This document shows, in pieces, positions 18,272 through 25,049 of a DNA stretch of 25,049 nucleotides (positions are counted from its first letter, which is position 1; the number at the start of each line of letters is the position of its first letter). This stretch comes from Chara braunii. Its lineage: Eukaryota > Streptophyta > Charophyceae > Charales > Characeae. The translations under genes and the position numbers were made by a program. The notes below the pieces were generated by a model. It made no database searches. It was not told where the DNA came from and saw only the letters and a program-made list of their open reading frames with translations. The stretch is taken from the NCBI GenBank assembly GCA_003427395.1, contig BFEA01000163.1, forward strand, positions 1,181,006 through 1,206,054. Direction: 5' to 3'.

Positions 18272-18524
18272 GACACCGGCATCAAGAATGATCTCATGGG
18301 ATACCAGCGAGATCCAGTTGAATGATTTTTATCCGGCACCACACCGGTAGGAGACTCGAAGACGTCGGCGAACTCATCAAGCAACCGCACCACGCGGGTG
18401 TCTGAAGAGAAGTCTGTAGGTGAAGATTTGGTCGCTGCGACGGTCCGTAGAAAACCTAGGACGATCTCGTCGGTCTGCTTGTAAGCGCAAGTGGACCGGA
18501 AAGACTTGGTGGTCACAACTTGGC
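18272..18524 (-). pseudogene. copy B protease-RT linker, truncated
   Basis: The minus strand encodes TDEIVLGFLRTVAAT and VVRLLDEFADVFESPTGVVPD, the linker before RT. Similarity to copy A ends at GGTCACAACTTGGC (about 18511-18524, matching about 5388-5401), where the CT microsatellite starts. Protease and gag are therefore absent from copy B. Confidence 0.8.
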
Positions 18525-18532
18525 CTCTTCGT

Positions 18533-18535
<3 letters not shown>

Positions 18536-18622
<87 letters not shown>

Positions 18623-18623
18623 T

Positions 18624-18705
<82 letters not shown>

Positions 18706-18750
18706 TGTTGTCATCTTCGCCATGTGTGTGTGTGTGTGTGTGTGCATGTG
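18536..18750. repeat. compound (CT)n-(GT)n microsatellite
   Basis: About 130 bases of CT with a short ACACTCTCTT interruption, then a GT run (to about 18705), a short unique stretch, and a second GT run (about 18724-18750). Confidence 0.95.
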
Positions 18751-20005
18751 TTATGAAAATCAATACAAACCACCCGATAGGGAACAGCTACCACATCATC
18801 GTAGCTGTAACATGCATGCCAGCATTCCAGTCGCACAGACTCTTATGGAAAAAAAGACCAGAGTTGCTGTTTTCAGGCAAGAGTCAGGGGGGAGGAAGAA
18901 AGAGTGAGACAAGGAGAAGGAAGGCACGAGGGGGCGTAGGAGTTTCCCATAGAAAGAAGGGGTGAGGAGGAGAGAAGTATCATCAGCTCACTGGATCAAT
19001 CTCAGGTCGGAGATGGGGGGGTGGTGCATCCCCTGAAGCGCTTTTTGCTGCTTGCGCCTGAAGACGGCGCATCAGAGGGGGGAAGGTAGGATGAAAGGAC
19101 AAAGGAAGGAAGGACGGGAGGAAGGGGGAAAGAGAGGAAGTAAGCAGGCAAGAGAGAGGGAGAGTCTTGAGAAAAGAGAGTGATAAGTGGAGCTGCAGCT
19201 AATGGGTGGGAGGGAAGCTGGGTACACTGGTCACCGTAGGGGATGGTGGTGAGGAGGGATGAGCAGGTAAAGGCAGATTCTGGGGGGTGGTATGAAGGAG
19301 ATTCCTCAGGAAGAAGGACTTACTATATGTGCATTGATCTCTGCATTGGTGATAACCTCGTCAGCGGAGGCAGCCATGGAGTCGTCGAGGCAATCACTGC
19401 GTAGCGTACATGCGCATGACCCTGCCTTGTGGATAGGCAAAAACTGTCACCTTGCTTCTGTGATAGGGAAGAGGTGTTGGTGGTGAGGAACAACCTGGTT
19501 CCCGAGTGTGGGAGCACAGGGTTCCTTCTGGACTGGTTGGAGGACGTGACGGAGGGGAGAATCGAAGGACGCAGGTCCGATCGTGTCTCTTTCCGTGGTC
19601 TGTCTGAGAAATGGTCGGCCACCTGCTCTCGTTAAGGGAGCAAATGGGAGTAGTGGCGGCAGCGAGATGCATGACCCGTGCTGGATGCTCAACTGAATAG
19701 TAAGGAGGTGGCATCAGGATGAAGTTGAAATGGGGGGACCAAATATCCGAGGTGTAGGTGAAAGGGTAGAGTGAGAGCTCGATGTGGGTGGGAAGCAGGA
19801 GACGTGGATGGGGGCTCCAGGGGTCTGCAGAGGTGAGCTGTCATAGTTCGTAAGTCGGCCTGCAGCTTTGCACAGGGGATGCATCGGATGGTGGTCTCCT
19901 TCGTAGATTTCCGGCTATGGCGGGTATGCATGTATGGGTGGCATTGTCGTTTGCCCTAGCTGCGTTCAGCCCTGTTGACGTTTTGGAAAAGTGGTGGGAG
20001 AGGCG
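18751..20005. other. no gene recognised
   Basis: Purine-rich on the plus strand, especially 18880-19180. Short frames exist on both strands but none shows a domain, repeat or composition that I can call coding. It ends at the LTR start at 20006. This may be host intergenic DNA or decayed element sequence. Confidence 0.4.
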
Positions 20006-20026
20006 TGTTACATCTTCGACGCCACA

Positions 20027-20334
20027 CGGGTCCTACCGGACCCGACTTAGGGTTAGAGGGACACAGTAGGGCCTAAAGGCCCGACCTTGGGGGTACTACA
20101 GGCCGTAAAGGCCTTGCCTTGGACCATACCCGACGGGCAGGCCCAAACGACATTACCGTTTGGGCCTGGCGGCGCTCTTGAGGCTGCCGCCCGCCGGTTG
20201 GGGCTGAACCGTCCATCTTGACGGTTCAGGGCACGGCCAGGCCTCGCAGCATTGAGGCCGGCCTCTGCCCCACCGGTACAAAAGTACCGGTCCAGCCTCA
20301 TTCAGGCTATCGACCCACCGGCACTCTAACGGTG
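20027..20334. repeat. chain of perfect hairpins in the LTR
   Basis: Perfect inverted repeats by hand: CGGGTCC/GGACCCG (20027-20044), GGGCC/GGCCC (20069-20082), AGGCC/GGCCT (20100-20114), CAGGCCCAAACG/CGTTTGGGCCTG (20138-20168), CTGAACCGTC/GACGGTTCAG (20204-20229), GGCCTC/GAGGCC (20240-20259), ACCGGTAC/GTACCGGT (20272-20291), AGCCT/AGGCT (20294-20308) and CACCG/CGGTG (20316-20334). They do not overlap and have different arm sequences. Confidence 0.85.
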
Positions 20335-20518
20335 CGGTATGGTACGGCGCGAATCAGCGCTGGCGCTATGTTTAGCGCAGGAGCACGAGGAGCAGCGCAG
20401 CATTAGCGCAGCAGCAGCGAGCGGAGCAGCAGCAGCGGCAACTGAGCGTATCGGTGGCCATAGCCGCCTGAGGTATCGGGAGTCGGAGGCTTCTCTCCTC
20501 CCTCCCATCGCCAGTCCC

Positions 20519-20603
20519 CTCTCTCTCTCTCTCTCCTCCTCGGCTCCCTCCTCCTTCTTCTTCTTCTTCTTCTTCTTCTTCTTCTTCTTCTTCTTCTTCT
20601 TCA
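20519..20603. repeat. (CT)n and (TTC)n microsatellites in the LTR
   Basis: CT run at 20519-20535, then a TTC run at 20551-20603. The LTRs of copies A and B carry the reverse-complement type (GAA) in the same relative setting. Confidence 0.9.
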
Positions 20604-21109
20604 GATTGGAGACTTACACTAGTTGGACAGAGATCAGAGTTGGACTTCGGTGGTAAGAGGCTGTGGTACTTACCGGATTCGAGACTTGGAGATTGTTGGG
20701 GATGATACTCGGCTGCATCACAGATTTGACACCCGTTACATTAGGACTCTGTATCTCCGACATTGGCGACTTATTGTCCTCGACATTTTGATCTTGTTCG
20801 ATGACATTTTGGATTACCATATCGGTGACCTACTGGTTTCTATCTCGGTGACATTCGGTGCTACCTACACCTCCCCTCCTCCTTCGTCTCTCCTCCCACC
20901 TGTCATCTGTGTATGTGTGTACGAGGTCTGGGCATCGTCTATGCTTGGCCCTGACCCCACCATCTCACGATTGTATGTGTGTGGAGTGATGTCTATGTGA
21001 GTCAGTCTATGTGAGTCAGTCCGTTTATCAGACTTCCGCTGCATATATGCTCATCCTACATTGGTTGATCTTTGGTTCTGCCCATACTCATTGAAGTATG
21101 TAACAGTTT

Positions 21110-21121
21110 TGGTATCGGAGC
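21110..21121 (+). promoter_or_regulatory. primer binding site, initiator-Met tRNA
   Basis: TGGTATCGGAGC differs at one base from the canonical TGGTATCAGAGC and begins four bases after the LTR. It would prime minus-strand DNA synthesis. Confidence 0.8.
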
Positions 21122-21148
21122 AGACCAGTTTACGGATCTGCTCACCAG

Positions 21149-22132
21149 GTAAGTCTGATTTAGGAATTCGATTGCTTCTTCAATCTTCCAAATCAGTGCT
21201 GTATTATTATCAAGTCCAAAGTTGCAATTTTTTTTCTTTTTTCGGTATTCTGTTTATTTCGGCATTTCCGTTTCAATTTGGTGTTCGGACTTATCATTCG
21301 GATTTCCGTTTTATTCCGGTAGGCTGTTTATTGGGATCCAACAAATTGATATTAATCCAACATTCTGTTTAATTCGGATTTCTGATTAGTAATTCGTAAT
21401 TAGGTTTAAATCAGTATTCTGTTTAATTCGGCATTCTGATTTCTTTCGGTATTCCGTTTTTATTCCGGCATTCTGATTTTAATCCTGTATTTCGTTTTCC
21501 AAGTCGGCATTTCCGTTTTATTGCAGTAGTGGAAATTAGGGTTACGAAAATTTTGGTTTTTCGCTCAACTTGGGAAATTCGAACGTTTTGGGAACCGTAA
21601 ATCCGGAAATTCCGCCGAAACGCGGAAAATTAGGGTTGGGCCCGAAATTTTCGCGAATTTTTTTTTTCTTTCCCCTTGTTGGAGAAATTCCGAAAACGGA
21701 TTTAGGGCTTTAAAAAATCGGATTTTGACGGTGGAAATTCCCGAAATTTCAGGTTTTTGAAATTCGGGTGTTTGTTTCTCCGGATTTTTCCGAAATTTTT
21801 TGTGGTCAAATTAATCCGAATCTGACCCTCAAGATTGCGACTTCCGGGTAGTTCACTAATTAACAGTGGACTCAGGGACTCAAAGATGGTCTCAACGGAT
21901 ACCTAATCTTGATACAATTCAAATTCGTTCATTACCATTATTACAAATATTGTTTATTGATTATCATTAAGAAATTTTATTGCAAATATTGTTTTATTGA
22001 TTATCATTAAGAATTATTATTTCGTTATTAATCATTAATTAATTTTATTGATTAAATAATTCGTTATTATTTCTTCTTATTACAAAATTTGAGTTGTTTA
22101 TGGGAAAATTATTTTTTTTCTGTTTTGATTAG
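21149..22132 (+). other. probable leader intron of the third element
   Basis: Begins at a perfect donor consensus, CAG|GTAAGT (21146-21154), only 27 bases after the primer site. It ends after a T-rich tract (ATTTTTTTTCTGTTTTGATT) at AG 22131-22132, with an alternative at 22141-22142. The body is strikingly T/AT-rich compared with both flanks, as plant introns are, and contains ATGs (for example near 21883) that splicing would remove. It holds degenerate TTCGG/ATTCTG repeats (21240-21530) and AT repeats (21920-22070). Confidence 0.5.
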
Positions 22133-22268
22133 GTGTCTACAGTCCATCAGTGGGGCAGGGGACTGTATGCGTATTGTTTGATTGTTCTACCCCTGTTCCC
22201 ACTCTCCCTACCCTCCCCGTACTCTGTGACCACCGGGATTTTCTCAAGTACCACATCATCTAGCGCTG

Positions 22269-23969
22269 ATGTCGATGGAACAGGACACCGGGGCACTGCC
22301 ACGACGCAGTGCCAGGCTTGCAGTTCGTACCCGCCCTGCGGTACCTCCAAGACCCAAGCGACTCAACAAGCGGAAGACTCCAGCAGCATCAAGTACAGCA
22401 ATAAAGGTACCGGTTACCACCGGAGTTCTTCCCGCATGCCCGGTCCAAGGGGCCGGCGATCCGTTGGCAGCTTACCTTCAACGGGTACAGGCATTCACTG
22501 ATGTCGTAGCTTCCGCCAAGGCACAAGAGGAAGCAGCAGAGGCGGAACGTCAACGGCTGGCCAGTGAGGCGGCAGCCCAAGCTCAGCAGACTGCTGAGGC
22601 TGACGCCGTGGTGCGAGATAAGCGGAACGCCATTTGCATGGAGTCCTTGACTATGAATGAGAGTCAGTGGACGATACTGCTCCAAGGCATGCTGTTTGTG
22701 CCTTCGGATGCACAGGCGGATCCGACACCGGCGGAGGAAGAAAGGAGCAACCTGGCTAACCTGATGTTGAATATGATGCGAGCGATCATGTGGAACAATA
22801 CGATGTTAATGGTGCAAATACACGAGGGCAGACAGTTGTGACCGATTCAGCAGAATTATTCTGCAGCCTTAACAGCTGCTGTTCGCGCCGCCGCCACACA
22901 TCAGAAACAACTGTTGAACACCACCACCGCACGCATCAACAACATCGAGGCTAAGGCCTCAGCAGCGCCAGGCTGCACGACAGACGAGGTGAGGCAGCTC
23001 AATGGGCGCATCTATCATGTCGTCAATCTAATCCGCGACATAGGTGTTTTCAATGGGCCGGACACGATCAGTAGCACGGTAGCCGCCATCAAGACGGACA
23101 TCACCAAGCTGCAGACGAGACCGGACGTCGCTACGAAGACTTACAAGATGCTGCACTTCGACATCAGCAAGTTCGACGACTACAACAAGCCGGACGCCTT
23201 GACATGGTGGCAACGTTTCCTCACGGAAGCATCATGCCGCACTGTCCCGGCGGACGACATGATGAAGGCGCTCTACTTGCAACTCATTGGAGGAGCGCAG
23301 GCATGGATGAACCATCTGGCGGCTACCAACAAATGCACCATCGCCGAACTCCACACGCATATCACGTGGAAAGAGTTCGAGAAGCTATGGTTCACCCAGT
23401 TCATGGTCCGCAACGTCGTGAAGGCGGCCATGAACGAGGTGTACACCTGCTCTCAAAGGAATATGCCAACTCGAGACTGGACAACCAAGTGGCAAAAGAT
23501 AGTGACCACGCCAGGCTTCGATTTGAGCTTTACCAATCAACGATCCGAGTTCTTCTCGCGATCATGCGCAGGACTGCGAACCGCACTCGGTAACGAGTAC
23601 GATTACGCCTCATTCCAGGCTATCCTGGATCGTGCGAACTTGGTCATCCAAACTGATGACAAGGCCGCAAACGAACGGCAGTCCCAGCCGCATTATGTGG
23701 CTAAGCCGGCCTATCAACGACCAGCACATAACAATGCTGTGATTTATGAAGAAACAGTCGATCTCCACGCTGCAGCAGCATCCTCNAGTGATGGAGGAAT
23801 TGTAGCAGCGCTCCCGCCGAAGCGTCCCAAGAGAGTTCGGAAGAACAAGGCGACACAAGAGACGGCATCGACGGGAATTGGGCAGCAGCCATGGACGACA
23901 TACAAGATCACCAAGGAAATCTACGACCTTCGTCAAAAGTACTTTGGTGCAATGGGGTCACTCATTTGA
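22269..23969 (+). pseudogene. gag of the third element, one nonsense and one frameshift
   Basis: Starts ATGTCGATGGAA. One frame runs for about 567 codons, broken by TGA at 22839-22841, and contains an N at 23785. The N-terminal part has a basic RRSARLAVR/RPKRLNKRK stretch and an Ala/Glu/Gln-rich predicted coiled coil (about residues 75-115). The second part holds the capsid core (LHFDISKFDDYNKPDALTWW, LQLIGGAQAWMNHL and FEKLWFTQFM), then a basic PKRPKRVRKNKAT stretch. The terminal zinc knuckle is split: the frame ends KYFGAMGSLI-stop, whereas one base over it reads FGCNGVTHLTAQCPEKGKAR, a CX2CX4HX4C knuckle whose first Cys is Tyr. A single lost base near 23948 explains this. A four-codon uORF (22167-22181) precedes the start. 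Confidence 0.85.
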
Positions 23970-24018
23970 CCGCACAATGCCCCGAAAAGGGCAAGGCACG
24001 CGTACCCCGTCCAGCTAA

Positions 24019-25049
24019 CTCGGGAAACTGAGTTACGCAAGGAGAGGGGCGACGTCTCTCCTCACTCCGCCGGACCCTGTTGCCTTGCTAGCAATCGATG
24101 TCACTACCGGGGAGCATGCGTTAGTCGCTGATTCTCGTGCTACGTACGAGGATTATGCCGCCCAGCTGGTACCACCATTAGACCAGCCGAGCCACGTGCA
24201 CTTAGATTGCGTATGCACAGCCTGTACACCGTCGGCAAGTGATCCGGTCAATTCGCCACTGATTTCCGAGGACTCGACGGCGTGGTTAAGACTTGAGGAG
24301 CTTGACCCGCTCATGAGAGAGGACTTCGCTTGGATGCCTCTACCCTCGACCGGAACCTTGCCAAGGCCGCATTGCAATGCCTTGATGGCAAATCTACGCT
24401 CCTATTTGCACACTACAGTACCAGCTCCGTTGACGGACGACGGGGTAGTGGTTGTCGATCTCCGCTCCTATCTTGCGATGATTGACCGTGAGCACGCCAC
24501 CCAAAGGTACGCCGAAACCGACGCTCCTTTGCTCTATATCCGCATTCAAATCGGAAAGGCAACCTGTAGTGCCTTGATTGATTGCGGAGCGTCTCGCAAC
24601 TTTATGAGCCAAGCCTTTATGGCCCGCGCAGGTCTTGGCCCGCGCGTTCGAAGGAAGACGCAACCCACACAAGTTACACTCGCGGACGGCCTCACGCAAA
24701 AGTCCATTGACGGATGCATAGAGGGTGTTCCGGTGTACTTTGCGCCACTTGCGTGCGAGCCGGTGTCTTTTGACATCCTCGACACCAAGTTCGACATAAT
24801 TCTAGGCATGTCTTGGCTGCCTAGCGCCGATCATCCGGTGAACTTCCATGACCGAACCGTTCACATCCGTGATCGGAACGGAGTGTTAGTCCCATGTACG
24901 GTCGCGACCCCTCACACTTCGATTGCTTGTCACCTGGTTTCCGTTGCGAGAATTCGCGACGCCATAGCTCGGAATGACGTCGAGGAGATGGGCCTTGTAT
25001 TCTTGCATGCTCTCCCCTCGCCGGACGAACCAGCCGCGTCACCGCCGGA
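24019..25049 (+). CDS. aspartic protease of the third element, runs off the window
   Basis: An uninterrupted frame of 343 codons from just after the stop at 24016-24018 to the window end. It has no ATG for its first 98 codons, which suggests it is entered by frameshifting from gag. The C-terminal half is retropepsin-like: APLLYIRIQIGKATCSALI, then DCGASRNFMSQAF (catalytic Asp codon 24580-24582), VTLADG, and FDIILGMSWL as the ILG strand. Copy A has DSGAT at the same place; Ser/Thr to Cys next to the catalytic Asp is unusual. The 100 residues upstream are acidic with several Cys and have no domain I recognise. RT should follow beyond the window. Confidence 0.85.
24022..24071 (+). promoter_or_regulatory. 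candidate -1 frameshift signal at the gag/pro boundary
   Basis: GGGAAAC at 24022-24028 sits as G-GGA-AAC in the frame of the zinc knuckle and is followed immediately by TGA (24029-24031). A -1 slip enters the protease frame. Eleven bases on, AGGAGAG (24040-24046) pairs with CTCTCCT (24056-24062). The loop GGCG (24048-24051) can pair with CGCC (24068-24071), giving an H-type pseudoknot. Confidence 0.6.

Larger units (their letters stand above)
20006..21105 (+). mobile_element. 5' LTR of the third Ty3/gypsy element
   Basis: Begins TGTTACAT and ends ATGTAACA, a perfect 8-bp terminal inverted repeat with the canonical TG...CA. It is followed four bases later by an initiator-Met primer site. Length is 1100 bp. 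The first 330 bases are a chain of GC-rich hairpins; a CT run (20519-20535) and a TTC run (20551-20603) follow. The 3' LTR lies outside the window, so age and target duplication cannot be judged. Confidence 0.85.

Noticed and set aside
18420-18965. Long open frames rich in SLSLSLS or CVCVCV
   Set aside because: These are translations of the CT/GT microsatellite and have no other coding support.
19292-19931. Several 60-106 codon frames on both strands as a host gene
   Set aside because: They overlap heavily on both strands, with low-complexity and Pro/Ser/Thr-rich content and no recognisable domain.

Overview
The window looks like a retrotransposon-dense stretch of a streptophyte nuclear genome. 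A charophyte alga of the Chara type is my best guess, because the Gag and Pol sequences resemble families I associate with Chara; this is recall, not a search. Plant-type primer sites (initiator-Met and Asp tRNA), chromodomain Ty3/gypsy Pol, AT-rich leader tracts with spliceosome-like borders and long microsatellites all fit. I see no intact host gene, no tRNA or rRNA gene and no CRISPR. Almost every coding stretch is a decayed retroelement fragment. Scattered single Ns, some beside low-complexity DNA, mark unresolved assembly.

Layout. 1-90 is a CT microsatellite. 99-6114 is copy A, a minus-strand chromovirus read from high to low coordinates: protease, reverse transcriptase (RT), RNase H, integrase, chromodomain, polypurine tract, LTR. 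It is full of stops and frameshifts and is split by a 953-bp insertion at a TTAA site (3194-4146). About 6130-11770 is a plus-strand element of another lineage: LTR tail, Asp-tRNA primer site, and a gag frame with seven stop codons but no frameshift over 2.3 kb. It breaks off at the protease active-site codon, where arrays of hairpin-forming repeats replace pol (9157-10860). 11771-13140 is non-coding and may be that element's 3' LTR. 13144-14155 is a minus-strand gag fragment with leader and primer site. That primer site abuts the LTR of copy B (14155-18524), a second chromovirus about 85-90% like copy A by eye and cut off inside pol at a CT/GT microsatellite. 18751-20005 holds nothing I recognise. 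20006-25049 is the 5' part of a third, plus-strand chromovirus-like element: a 1100-bp LTR (TGTTACAT...ATGTAACA), primer site, a leader with a likely intron, gag, and protease running off the window.

The genes would work together as retrotransposon modules: Gag forms the particle, protease matures it, RT and RNase H copy the RNA from the tRNA primer, and integrase with chromodomain inserts the copy. None is intact here. The most unusual signals are: a GGGAAAC-TGA slippery site with a downstream stem/pseudoknot at the third element's gag/pro boundary; a probable leader intron; a hairpin family whose arms change in a compensated way around a fixed core; six 123-bp repeats each carrying variable hairpins; and chains of perfect GC-rich hairpins in unrelated LTRs.
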